64,000 nt of DNA. It comes from Brevibacillus brevis NBRC 100599 (GTDB lineage: Bacteria > Bacillota > Bacilli > Brevibacillales > Brevibacillaceae). A program made the translations under genes and the position numbers. Where the stretch lies: the NCBI RefSeq assembly GCF_000010165.1, contig NC_012491.1:5952001-6016000 (forward strand), in the 5' to 3' direction. The notes under the pieces are model-generated. The model saw only the letters and a list, made by a program, of their open reading frames with translations, was not told where the DNA came from and did no database searches. This document shows positions 50,796-59,666 of this stretch, in pieces; the stretch's first letter is position 1, and each line of letters begins with the position of its first letter.

Positions 50796-52184
50796 CTATT
50801 CTTTTGGATGAATCATTTGTTCAGGGCGCACGACTTGATCGAATTGCTCTTCGGTCAGCAAATTGCTCTTGATTGCTGCTTCCTTGAGTGTGATGCCTTC
50901 TTTGTGTGCCAGCTTCGCAACTGCTGCCGCATTTTCATAACCGATATGCGGGTTCAGCGCCGTCACCAGCATCAGCGAGTTGTTCAGATTTTCTTTGATC
51001 ACTGTCAGATCAGGCTCGATGCCTACTGCGCAATTGTCGTTGAAGGACTTCATCACGTCTGCCAACAGTCTTGCGGATTGCAGGAAATTGTAGATGATCA
51101 CTGGCTTAAACACATTTAGCTCGAAGTTCCCCTGACTTGCAGCAAAGCCAATCGCAGCATCGTTGCCCATCACTTGGCATACGACCATCGTCATCGCTTC
51201 GCTTTGGGTCGGATTCACCTTACCTGGCATGATGGAGCTGCCTGGCTCGTTTGCTGGAATGATAAGTTCACCGATTCCGCAACGTGGGCCGCTCGCCAGC
51301 CATCTCACGTCATTGGCGATTTTCATCAGATCCGCAGCCAGTGCTTTGAGGGCACCATGTACATGAACGAGCTCGTCATGGCTGGTCAGCGCGTGAAACT
51401 TGTTTTCCGCTGTTACGAATTGGTGCTTGGTTTCTGTGCTGATTTCTGCCGCGACCATTTCACCGAAGCGCGGATGCGCATTGATTCCTGTTCCTACTGC
51501 CGTGCCGCCAATCGCTAGCTCACGAAGGTACTCCTTGCTCTCTTTAATCATCTTTTCGGATTTTTCCAGCATGCGTACCCAACCACTGAATTCTTGGCCC
51601 AGCGTCAGCGGAGTCGCGTCCTGCAAATGCGTGCGACCGATTTTGATGATATCCATATAGGCTTCGCTTTTTTCTTTCAATGTTGCCTTTAACAACTGGA
51701 GTGCAGGCAGTACTTGCTCCTCGATAGCGACCAGTCCAGCCATGTGCATCGCTGTCGGGAATGTATCATTGGAGCTCTGCGATTTATTCACATCATCGTT
51801 GGCGTGAATGCGTGCCGAGCTGCCTTTCGCTTCGAGCAATTGGTTTGCGCGATGAGCAATGACCTCATTGACGTTCATGTTGGATTGCGTGCCGCTGCCC
51901 GTTTGCCAGACTACCAGTGGGAAATGCTCATCCCATTTTCCTTGGATCACTTCATCTGCTGCCGCCACAATCGCTTCTGCCTTTTCATTATCGAGTTTGC
52001 CCAGCTTTTGATTCGCCAGCGCAGCGCTTTTTTTCAGAATGGCAAACATGCGAATCAGTGGAAGTGGCATTTTTTCTTCGCCGATTTCAAAGTTTTGGAA
52101 GCTACGTTGTGTTTGGGCGCCCCACAGCTTATCCGCCGGGACCTTGATTTCTCCAATCGTATCCTTTTCAATTCTGAATTCCAT
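50796..52184 (-). CDS. fumC: Class II fumarate hydratase
   Basis: Iron-independent TCA-cycle enzyme interconverting fumarate and malate, 462 residues. Key motifs: GTGINAHPRFGE, GSSIMPGKVNPTQSEA (the superfamily signature), SGTQSNMNVNEVIA, and LQDATPLTLGQEFSGW with the catalytic-site histidine region. GAGGAGG precedes the ATG. The promoter overlaps a Fur-box-like palindrome, which fits use of an iron-free fumarase under iron shortage. Confidence 0.95.
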   Translation of the reverse strand: MEFRIEKDTIGEIKVPADKLWGAQTQRSFQNFEIGEEKMPLPLIRMFAILKKSAALANQKLGKLDNEKAEAIVAAADEVIQGKWDEHFPLVVWQTGSGTQSNMNVNEVIAHRANQLLEAKGSSARIHANDDVNKSQSSNDTFPTAMHMAGLVAIEEQVLPALQLLKATLKEKSEAYMDIIKIGRTHLQDATPLTLGQEFSGWVRMLEKSEKMIKESKEYLRELAIGGTAVGTGINAHPRFGEMVAAEISTETKHQFVTAENKFHALTSHDELVHVHGALKALAADLMKIANDVRWLASGPRCGIGELIIPANEPGSSIMPGKVNPTQSEAMTMVVCQVMGNDAAIGFAASQGNFELNVFKPVIIYNFLQSARLLADVMKSFNDNCAVGIEPDLTVIKENLNNSLMLVTALNPHIGYENAAAVAKLAHKEGITLKEAAIKSNLLTEEQFDQVVRPEQMIHPKE

Positions 52185-52252
52185 CTCGCATCCTCCTCGT
52201 TATCAAGCGTTTTCTTATGTAAAAAAGGATAAAGCAGTTCTTCTTCACCAAA

Positions 52253-52281
52253 ATGATAATGATTTTCATTCTTGTTATCAA
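52253..52281 (-). promoter_or_regulatory. fumC promoter overlapped by a Fur-box-like site
   Basis: Minus-strand -35 TTGATA and -10 TATCAT are 17 bases apart. The palindrome TGATAATGATTTTCA (52254-52268 on the plus strand) differs from the Fur 7-1-7 box TGATAATNATTATCA at one position and covers the -10 box. Fur with iron would be expected to repress. Confidence 0.6.
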
Positions 52282-52351
52282 GGGGTGAAGTGCTTTTTTG
52301 GGAAAAATGAAAGAGAATGCTGTCCTCAAACGGTTGGGGTCGGGGGAAGCC

Positions 52352-52420
52352 CTGCCACATGTCTTCCAGTCGCCTGTATCCTCTCTTCGTTCGGGCGGTC
52401 TCCTTCCAGACATGTGACAG
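52352..52420. repeat. Imperfect inverted repeat, 69 bases
   Basis: CTGCCACATGTCT at 52352 and AGACATGTGACAG at 52408 form 13-base arms with one mismatch; an inner CGCC/GGCG pairing continues the stem. No T-run follows. No gene overlaps it. Confidence 0.5.
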
Positions 52421-52524
52421 TGCTTTCGTACAGCTTATGTGTAGTAGGAGCTTTTACAACGTTTGGTAAGCGATTCAAAGAGACTTCATGAACTTCCTTT
52501 CAAGAAGTAACCAAAAAGCTACGT

Positions 52525-52725
52525 AGAAGAAGCGCATTTCCAGTCCAAGCGCCTCTGGAGCCCTACTCAGCGTAGGAAAAAATGGCGGGGAATTTCAGCT
52601 TCACTCATGGAATCCTTCTTCGAACCATCTACGTTTGAAGCGCTCCCGCCATTTTTTCCGAAGCGGACAGTCTTCACCCTCAGCAGGGCGGAGGCCGAAG
52701 CGTAGACTGGAAATGCGCTTCTTCC
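52525..52725. repeat. Long imperfect inverted repeat, about 200 bases
   Basis: AGAAGCGCATTTCCAGTC at the left end returns inverted at the right end, and inner segments (GGAAAAAATGGCGGG) pair again, giving arms of about 80 bases with interruptions. The architecture resembles the 47061-47272 repeat. Apart from these repeats and the fumC promoter, 52185-52799 holds no gene that I can support. Confidence 0.6.
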
Positions 52726-52755
52726 TTCACGACAGCCACTTGAATAATGAAATGA

Positions 52756-52788
52756 AAAAGACGAAAGCTACATTAGCCCCCGTCTTCT
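52756..52788 (-). terminator. Intrinsic terminator of the MgtC/SapB-family gene
   Basis: Minus-strand GAAGACG/CGTCTT stem followed by TTTTC. Confidence 0.6.
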
Positions 52789-52799
52789 AGTATTCCATA

Positions 52800-53495
52800 T
52801 TATCTGCTTTCTACTTCTACCGAAATGACATGATCGACAGCCTTCAACAGGCTGTAAATGTCCGTTGTATACGTATTTTCCGACGCTGTAATCATCATTT
52901 CCAGCTTTTGCAGACTATTGTCCAAGTCTTTGACCTTCACCCGCTTCACTTGCAGTTCAAGGTGCTTAATCTGCTTGAACACCAAATCCAAATTGCCCCC
53001 GCCTTCGACCACAATCTTGATCGACAAATCTCTTTGTCTGAGTGATTCTGGACCAACCAAGCGAAGGATGACCGGGAACAAATTAATCGCCAAAATAATG
53101 AGGATCGTCGCGGTTACCGCCTCAAAATAAAATCCTGCACCTACTGCAATCCCAAGTCCAGAAGCCGCCCAGACCATCGATGCTGTGGTCAAACCTGAAA
53201 TAACATCATTACTCCGGCGTAGAATAACACCAGCCCCAAGGAAACCTACACCGCTCACAATTTGAGCAGCCAAGCGCAGCGGGTCCATATTCGTGTGTCC
53301 GGGCAAGGAGAACCGATGAACGGATTCAATCGAGACAATCGTAATGAGACAGCTCGCAACCGAAATAACCATGCTGGTTTTTACACCCAGTGGCTTGTGC
53401 TTGAGTTGCCGATCCATACCAATCATCAAGCCTAGAAATAATGCAACTCCTAGTTTTAGCAAAAAATCATACGTCGTGAATACCGAGAGTGACAT
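52800..53495 (-). CDS. MgtC/SapB-family membrane protein
   Basis: Membrane protein of 231 residues: about five hydrophobic segments in the N-terminal 150 residues (LLKLGVALFLGLMIGMDRQ; IVSGVGFLGAGVILRR; the family's GFLGAG motif) and a C-terminal ACT-like soluble domain. MgtC proteins affect survival in low magnesium and inhibit F1Fo ATP synthase in some pathogens; the role of soil Firmicute homologues is unknown. I see no M-box magnesium riboswitch upstream. Confidence 0.85.
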   Translation of the reverse strand: MSLSVFTTYDFLLKLGVALFLGLMIGMDRQLKHKPLGVKTSMVISVASCLITIVSIESVHRFSLPGHTNMDPLRLAAQIVSGVGFLGAGVILRRSNDVISGLTTASMVWAASGLGIAVGAGFYFEAVTATILIILAINLFPVILRLVGPESLRQRDLSIKIVVEGGGNLDLVFKQIKHLELQVKRVKVKDLDNSLQKLEMMITASENTYTTDIYSLLKAVDHVISVEVESR

Positions 53496-53602
53496 GAGTC
53501 TCTCCCCCCATCTGCATTGATGTCAGGTTATCTTCCATCGCCTATGATAAGAAGTATATCTGGTCTTTTACTTAGTGTAAACGGGGCTTTCATTCTTCAT
53601 GC

Positions 53603-53642
53603 AAAAAGCGGAAAACCCCCACTCCAAGGATTTTCCGCTTAT
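53603..53642 (-). terminator. Intrinsic terminator of the MATE exporter gene
   Basis: Minus-strand AAGCGGAAAA/TTTTCCGCTT hairpin followed by TTTG. Confidence 0.8.
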
Positions 53643-53650
53643 CTGTTTCC

Positions 53651-55006
53651 TTATGAATGGCTGCGAATCATGCGTTTCTGTAACGACAGCAGACGTCCAA
53701 AAAGGAAGATGGCACCGGCAGCCAATCCCGTAATCAGACCAATCCAGTATCCGAATGCGGCAAGCGAAGTGAATTTCGCCAGAATGTATCCCAAAGGCAA
53801 GCCAATCACCCAATAAGATATCAGCGCAACGATAAAGGTAATGGTCACATCCTTGTACCCGCGCAGTACCCCTTGAATAGGGGCCGCGATGGCATCAGAG
53901 ATCAGGAAAAGGATCGAGTACATCAAGAAATGCTGGGCAAGCTCCAACACCTCGATGTCGGTCGTGTAAAAACCAGCCACCTGCTCGCTAAATATCAGCA
54001 AGCTGATTCCGAACAAAAGGGCGATAACAACAGCGATGCCTATACCCAAATAACTGTACTGCTTCGCGTCCTGGAACCTCTTGGCTCCTACCTCAAAGCC
54101 GACGACAATCGTCAACGCCATGGATATGCTCAATGGCACCATGTACAGGAAGGATGCGAAGTTCATCGCTGCCTGATGCGCAGCAATCGTTATCGTGCTG
54201 TATTCACTCATGAACAAAGTGACGGCCGCAAAAATGCTAACCTCGCAGAAGATCGAAAATCCGATAGGAAGCCCTAGCTTCAGCAGCTCTTTCCATGCTT
54301 TCATCGAGATGCGATGAAATTTGGAAAACAAACCGAACTCAACGAATGGGTGCACGCGATTCACGACAAATAGAGTAATCAGCAAAATACACCAGTATGT
54401 GATGCCAGATGCAAGCCCGGCACCGATTCCACCCAGTCGAGGCAATCCGAAGTTACCAAAGATAAGAGCGTAGTTCAACAAGACATTAATCGGCAACGAA
54501 AGCAGGGTAATGAACATCGTTACCCGTGTTTGTCCTAATGCATCGATAAAGCAACGGAGCACCGTATAAAGAAACATCGGAATAATTCCAAGAGCGATGG
54601 CATGCAGGAAGCCGCGAGCAATCGTACGCACCTGTGACTCCAATTGCATCCAGTTCAGGATCGGATCGAGCACCAAACCACCGACGATGATGACACCAAC
54701 CGCAATCCCCACACTCAAATACAAGGCTTGCATAACCGTGTAAGACACCTGATCTTGTTTCCTTGCACCAACCATCTGTGCAACCATCGGCATGACAGCC
54801 ATCAGAATCCCCGTCAAGCCCGCTTGAACAGGTGTCCATAGACTAGCCCCAATCGCTACCCCCGCCAAATCTGTCGGACTGGCGTGTCCAGACATGATGG
54901 TATCGGCGAACGTCATCGAAAACAGCGCAAGTTGTGAGATCAAGATCGGAAGCAAAACAGCCAAAAACTGTCGCCATTTTTCTTTTAGCGAATAGGTTTC
55001 ATTCAT
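53651..55006 (-). CDS. MATE-family efflux transporter
   Basis: Twelve-span multidrug/toxin exporter of 451 residues, driven by sodium or protons. The N-terminal half shows ILISQLALFSMTFADTIMSG, typical of the NorM branch, and MVAQMVGARKQDQ; the second half repeats the fold (SISMALTIVVGFEVGAKRFQ). Substrates cannot be read. It is flanked by its own terminator and by a 136-base intergenic region without a recognisable riboswitch. Confidence 0.9.
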   Translation of the reverse strand: MNETYSLKEKWRQFLAVLLPILISQLALFSMTFADTIMSGHASPTDLAGVAIGASLWTPVQAGLTGILMAVMPMVAQMVGARKQDQVSYTVMQALYLSVGIAVGVIIVGGLVLDPILNWMQLESQVRTIARGFLHAIALGIIPMFLYTVLRCFIDALGQTRVTMFITLLSLPINVLLNYALIFGNFGLPRLGGIGAGLASGITYWCILLITLFVVNRVHPFVEFGLFSKFHRISMKAWKELLKLGLPIGFSIFCEVSIFAAVTLFMSEYSTITIAAHQAAMNFASFLYMVPLSISMALTIVVGFEVGAKRFQDAKQYSYLGIGIAVVIALLFGISLLIFSEQVAGFYTTDIEVLELAQHFLMYSILFLISDAIAAPIQGVLRGYKDVTITFIVALISYWVIGLPLGYILAKFTSLAAFGYWIGLITGLAAGAIFLFGRLLSLQKRMIRSHS

Positions 55007-55107
55007 TTTTCATTTCCTTCTAACCTTATAAGATGGGCTTATCGTTCAAATTATAAGTATAGCAAAACAAGTAGGAATCGGCAAAATAGTGACTGCACTT
55101 AGACAAA

Positions 55108-55139
55108 CAAAAGCCCAGGCAGTTCACCCGGGCTTTATT
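55108..55139 (-). terminator. Intrinsic terminator of the chitin monooxygenase gene
   Basis: Minus-strand AAAGCCCGGG/CCTGGGCTTT hairpin followed by TGTTTGT. Confidence 0.65.
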
Positions 55140-55142
55140 ACA

Positions 55143-56627
55143 TTATTCAGCCAGCTTCCATACATCGGCTTTCCCTGGCTCTTCGCCCTTGGTCCACCAC
55201 TTTGCCTTATAAATCTTGTCTTCGTAGTTCACTTCCGCTCCACCATCATACGCTTTGCTGGAATCCCACGACAGTACGACATCGCTTACCAGCTTCCACG
55301 CATCGGAACGGTCTGGCTTTTCACCAGTTACCCACCATTTTGCTACGTATTCCAGTCCCTCATACAAGACGCGGTTGCCCTGTACATACACAGCAGAGGA
55401 ATCCCACTCAGCGATTTCACCTGGTATTTCAGGCTTTTTCTCCTTTGTGCTTGCAGCAAAAGGCGCGCTCTCTTCGGAAATATTTCCCGCTGCATCAACT
55501 GCCTTGATCGTATACGTATAAGATGTTCCCGCCGTTAATCCTTTATCGACAAAGGAAGGCTTCTCAACTGTTCCTACGTGGGAGCCATCACGGTAAATTT
55601 CGTATTTCACCACACCCACATTGTCACGAGAAGGACTCCACATGAGGTCGATTTCTGTCTCTGTTGGATGGTGAGTCATGATTCCTGCTGGTGCCGTCGG
55701 TGCTTCTGTATCCACGATATCTTCAGCTTTTGTGCGAACGGTAAGTGCTTTGCTCGCATTAGACTCTTTCCCTTTGCCATCGACTGCCACAATGGTATAG
55801 CTGTAAGCCGTAGCAGGCGTCAAATCTTTGTCGATGTAAGCTGTTTCTCTCGTTGATGCGATGAATTTGCCATCGCGATACACATCGTATTGTTTGATTC
55901 CCTCAGATGCGACGGATTTTGTCCAGCTAAGGTCAATGCTTGTAGCTGTTTGTGATACGGAAGTCACATTGTCTGGAACGGTAGGCTTTTCTACGATACC
56001 TGTTCCAGGATTAATCAGATTCACATCGATGGCCTGGTAAAAAGCCATGCCTGTATCAGCAATTTCCCAAACAGCCAAAATAATGTGGTAACCGCTACGA
56101 TCTGTCGGTACATTGCACGTTTGCGTTAACGTGAATGGCGGTCTTTTCCCTCCGTCCTGGAACGAGCAGAACAGTTCCAAATCCGCTCGGGCAAGCGGCT
56201 TGTTAGGATTCCAGCCTTTTTTCGTGATGTAATATTTCCACTCCGCTGTACTATGCGGGGCTGTCAGATTCCAAGTAAACGCATTTTGTCCACCCTGCAA
56301 GGTAACCTTGGTCCAGCGATCTGCTGTTTGTGCATAAAGCTCAGGATAGCGGCCTCCACCGGTAAATTCACCATCGGCAGGACCAGATAGCGGAAACCCG
56401 CCAATACCCTCTACGCTTTGCGGTTCCCACTGGATTTGACCGCAGCCTTTGTTTTGCCCCGTCTTACACAAGTAAGAACGACTCGCTGGCGATTCGATGT
56501 ACCCGTGAGCCGAGGCTTTCTCAGCGAACACGAGAGTAGCTGCGCCCGCCACCAGCATCATTGCCAGCATGAATAAAAGCGACAGCCCTTTACTGAACAG
56601 ATTGTTTCTCAACCCTACGTTATCCAT
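55143..56627 (-). CDS. Secreted AA10 lytic polysaccharide monooxygenase, chitin-type, with FnIII and CBM5/12 modules
   Basis: Copper enzyme that oxidatively cleaves crystalline chitin. Signal peptide of 40 residues ends ..KASA, leaving His41 (HGYIESPASRSYLC) as the N-terminal copper ligand of the histidine brace; the second ligand is in TAPHSTAEWKYY. The AA10 domain runs to about residue 215, followed by two fibronectin type III domains (SIDLSWTKS; EIDLMWSPSRDNVGV) and two carbohydrate-binding modules with the AKWW signature (VAKWWVTGEKP; KAKWWTKGEEP). AGAGGAGA precedes the ATG. It fits with the chitobiose-type PTS/ChbG operon elsewhere in the window. Confidence 0.94.
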   Translation of the reverse strand: MDNVGLRNNLFSKGLSLLFMLAMMLVAGAATLVFAEKASAHGYIESPASRSYLCKTGQNKGCGQIQWEPQSVEGIGGFPLSGPADGEFTGGGRYPELYAQTADRWTKVTLQGGQNAFTWNLTAPHSTAEWKYYITKKGWNPNKPLARADLELFCSFQDGGKRPPFTLTQTCNVPTDRSGYHIILAVWEIADTGMAFYQAIDVNLINPGTGIVEKPTVPDNVTSVSQTATSIDLSWTKSVASEGIKQYDVYRDGKFIASTRETAYIDKDLTPATAYSYTIVAVDGKGKESNASKALTVRTKAEDIVDTEAPTAPAGIMTHHPTETEIDLMWSPSRDNVGVVKYEIYRDGSHVGTVEKPSFVDKGLTAGTSYTYTIKAVDAAGNISEESAPFAASTKEKKPEIPGEIAEWDSSAVYVQGNRVLYEGLEYVAKWWVTGEKPDRSDAWKLVSDVVLSWDSSKAYDGGAEVNYEDKIYKAKWWTKGEEPGKADVWKLAE

Positions 56628-56816
56628 TTATTTATCTCCTCTTTTCTGGATTAGGATCGAATACCATGTTACAGAAAACTTTTCCAGTATTACAGATTCT
56701 GAATACCTAAACCAAAACCTGCCAAATACCCTAATTCCAGTAAGGAAATAGGAGATTATTCAGGAATGTATACCTATGCATGAAAATTTATATGCTTCAT
56801 TCGGGACTTTTTGATC

Positions 56817-56860
56817 AAAAAAAATTGCCTGCCGAAAATAATTTTCAGCAAGCAACTTTT
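56817..56860 (-). terminator. Intrinsic terminator of the adenine deaminase operon
   Basis: Minus-strand TTGCTTGCTGAAAAT/ATTTTCGGCAGGCAA hairpin followed by seven or more T, directly after the stop. The 56628-56861 gap otherwise shows no gene. Confidence 0.85.
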
Positions 56861-56861
56861 A

Positions 56862-58571
56862 TTACATCAAGAGCAACGGAACTATTTTCCCGTCATTTAC
56901 ATCGATCAACCCCATATCCGTTAGCTTCAAGGCTGGACTGACTGGTAAGGAATGCGTGCTGATCGACATGATCGGGTTGTAATGATTGTAACCGAGCGAC
57001 TCCATGGCACGGCGAAGCTGTTCGACTTCCTTTGCCGTCTTTTCCAATGGTTCCTCTGTCAAAATACCTCCGACCGGTAAATGAAGGCTCGCGATCACTT
57101 TGCCATCCTCTACCACGTAAAAGCCGCCCTGGTTGCGGATGACTTCATTGGCTGCGACCATCATATCGTGCGGATTATGGCCGACAACCAAGAGATTGTG
57201 GTTGTCATGCGAGTAGCTGGTGGCTACCGCACCTCGCTTGATCGTATCGCCGCTGATCAAGCCGTAACCTCGATTGCCGTTTATACCATAGCGTTCAAAG
57301 ACGGCAATCAAGCCGTACGGGCTCTCCTCCCACAAGAGTTGCCCTTCCCGTACCTCAGCGATCCCACGGTGATCCTCAGTAAATGTAGAACCGTTTTGAA
57401 CGAGCATGACCCGACATGGATAGCGATTGTCCGGCACATCTACTGTGACGCGGAAGTCTTGCTCTGTAAGTGGCGATAGCTTGATGCTCTCATAAAAATG
57501 TGCAGGAAACTGCTTCTCTTTGACTACTTGTCGGTACTCTTCCTTGACGTCGTAAGCTTTCTTCCCCTTTTTGTAGACGCGCTCGATCTTGAGTTCATGC
57601 AGATCAGAAACCAGCAGGAAGTCCGCAATTTTGCCGGGAGCAATCGCCCCTCGATCCGTCATGTTCATACGTCTGGCAGGGGTAAAAGTACTTGCGTAGA
57701 TCGCGCGTTCTGGCTGCATGCCCATTTGAATGGCTTTTTTCACGATATGGTTCAAATGTCCGCGATTGACCAAGGAATCTGTCATCACATCATCCGTCAC
57801 AAAGCAAAAATGCTCGGAAACATCTTCTTTGATCAAATAGTCCATGACTTCATCCGTCATCGATTTTTCTTGAATCTCCAGAAACATGCCCGCTGCAATT
57901 CTCGCTTCCATACCCTCACGCGTCTGATGCGTATGATCGGAATCCACCCCCGCATAAATGACACGATGCAGGTCCAAATCAAGCAATTTCGGGACATGCC
58001 CCTCGATGACGAGCTTTGGATACGTCTTGCGGATATGCTCCAGGATGCGATTGGTCTTGCAGTCAGGGTCCTTGATGATGTCTACGTAGTTCATGATTTC
58101 GCCGAGGCAAATGATCTCTTCGGAACGCAAGAGCTCGTCCATGTCTGCAATCTCGACAGACCCACCTGTCGTTTCCATCGAGGTAGCTGGTACAGAGCTC
58201 GGGATCGCGTACAGCATATCAACGACACAATCACGGCTCGCACGAATCATTTCTTTGATCCCTTCGATTCCGAAAACATTGGCCATCTCATGCGGCTCCG
58301 GTACGATCGTCGTCACTCCGTTTTGAATCAAGCCAAAGGAAAACGTCTCCGGCGTCACCATCGTGCTCTCAATATGCAAGTGAATATCGACCAGACCAGG
58401 AATCATGTAGCGGCCTTGTCCGTCCACGATCTCGGCAGCTTCAAATGTTTCTGTACTGCGCTCACCAATATAGAAGAATCGTTCATCCAAAACAGCGACG
58501 TTTCCTTTGATGAACTTTTTAAAATAGCTGTTAAACACTTGGACGTCTTGAATCAACAAATCGACCTTCAC
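56862..58571 (-). CDS. ade: Adenine deaminase
   Basis: Metal-dependent amidohydrolase converting adenine to hypoxanthine and ammonia, 569 residues. Motifs: IPGLVDIHLHIESTMVTPE with metal-binding histidines, TTIVPEPHEMANV, VIEGHVPKLL, GVDSDHTHQT and SHDNHNLLVVGHN. Start is GTG with AGGAGG upstream. Last gene of a six-gene operon, 18 bases after the ABC ATPase; the adenine released by nucleoside hydrolysis would be its substrate. Confidence 0.93.
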   Translation of the reverse strand: MKVDLLIQDVQVFNSYFKKFIKGNVAVLDERFFYIGERSTETFEAAEIVDGQGRYMIPGLVDIHLHIESTMVTPETFSFGLIQNGVTTIVPEPHEMANVFGIEGIKEMIRASRDCVVDMLYAIPSSVPATSMETTGGSVEIADMDELLRSEEIICLGEIMNYVDIIKDPDCKTNRILEHIRKTYPKLVIEGHVPKLLDLDLHRVIYAGVDSDHTHQTREGMEARIAAGMFLEIQEKSMTDEVMDYLIKEDVSEHFCFVTDDVMTDSLVNRGHLNHIVKKAIQMGMQPERAIYASTFTPARRMNMTDRGAIAPGKIADFLLVSDLHELKIERVYKKGKKAYDVKEEYRQVVKEKQFPAHFYESIKLSPLTEQDFRVTVDVPDNRYPCRVMLVQNGSTFTEDHRGIAEVREGQLLWEESPYGLIAVFERYGINGNRGYGLISGDTIKRGAVATSYSHDNHNLLVVGHNPHDMMVAANEVIRNQGGFYVVEDGKVIASLHLPVGGILTEEPLEKTAKEVEQLRRAMESLGYNHYNPIMSISTHSLPVSPALKLTDMGLIDVNDGKIVPLLLM

Positions 58572-58589
58572 GATAATAACCTCCTGTCT

Positions 58590-59651
58590 TTAGTCCACGA
58601 GCACCACTTTGTCTTTTGGAAACAACAGATTGACGTTTAGGCCAGTCTTGTACGGCGTCTCCATCTCTTGATTGACCGTGAAGTCGCCCAACTCTGTTTC
58701 CACGACATATTGATAGCTGCGTCCCAAAAACGTGCTCACCTTTACCGTCCCACGCAAACGGTTCATTCCCGGCTCGGTGCTCTCTTCTGTCGTCACGAGA
58801 AGGTCATCTGGTCGCATTGCGCATTTTTTGCCGGACGGATTCGCCGTACCCGGATTTTTGGACGCGGTAAAATGATGGTCACCGACACGCAAGCCAATTT
58901 CTCCGTTCTGCTCGTTGCGCTCTGCGAAATCGATGAAGTTGGTAAAACCAATAAAGCGAGCGATAAACTCGGTCTTCGGATATTTGAAAATTGTGGCTGG
59001 ATCGTCAAGCTGCTCGATCACACCCTTGTTCATAATCGCCACCTGATCAGAAATGGAGAAGCACTCCTCCTGGTCATGCGATACATACACAGTCGTAATT
59101 CCCAACTCCTGCTGAATGCGACGGATTTCTACACGCATGTTGATCCGCAGGTTGGCATCGAGGTTACTGAGCGGCTCATCGAACAGCAGCAGGTCAGGCT
59201 GAATCACCAATGCACGCGCAATTGCCACGCGCTGTCTTTGACCACCAGACAGCTCTTTCGGGAAACGCTTTTCGTAGCCGCCGAGGCTCACTACTTCGAG
59301 GATTTGCTGCACCCGGGTCTTTACCTCTGTTTCATTGACCTTGCGTAGGCGCAAACCGAACGCCACGTTATCGAAAACAGAAAGGTGCGGAAACAGTGCA
59401 TAGCTCTGAAACACAAACCCGAAGTTGCGCTTGTTGACCGGAACGCGCGTATAATCTTTTCCTTCAAACATGAATCGTCCATCTTTTGCTTCCAGAAAAC
59501 CCGCAATCAGACGCAGCGTCGTCGTCTTTCCGCAACCGCTCGGACCGAGCAAAGAGATAAGCTGTCCTTTTTCGATATTGAGATTGAAGTTTTGCAAAAT
59601 ATATTGATTGTCATAGGCAACCGATACGTTTTCCAGCGTGAGCAATGCCAT
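58590..59651 (-). CDS. ABC transporter ATP-binding protein, PotA/FbpC type
   Basis: ATPase of the operon's importer, 353 residues. Walker A LLGPSGCGKTT, Q-loop VFQSYALFPHL, signature LSGGQRQRVAIARAL, Walker B LLLFDEPLSNLD, H-loop YVSHDQEE, and a C-terminal TOBE-like domain (residues 240-350). This class usually serves polyamine, iron or thiamine uptake, but the operon suggests a purine-related substrate. GGAGG precedes the ATG; 15 bases after the permease gene. Confidence 0.92.
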   Translation of the reverse strand: MALLTLENVSVAYDNQYILQNFNLNIEKGQLISLLGPSGCGKTTTLRLIAGFLEAKDGRFMFEGKDYTRVPVNKRNFGFVFQSYALFPHLSVFDNVAFGLRLRKVNETEVKTRVQQILEVVSLGGYEKRFPKELSGGQRQRVAIARALVIQPDLLLFDEPLSNLDANLRINMRVEIRRIQQELGITTVYVSHDQEECFSISDQVAIMNKGVIEQLDDPATIFKYPKTEFIARFIGFTNFIDFAERNEQNGEIGLRVGDHHFTASKNPGTANPSGKKCAMRPDDLLVTTEESTEPGMNRLRGTVKVSTFLGRSYQYVVETELGDFTVNQEMETPYKTGLNVNLLFPKDKVVLVD

Positions 59652-59666
59652 GAGTTGATGCCTCCG

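Noticed and set aside
53496..53650. Magnesium (M-box) riboswitch upstream of the MgtC-like gene
   Set aside because: No M-box consensus segments are present and the gap is too short.
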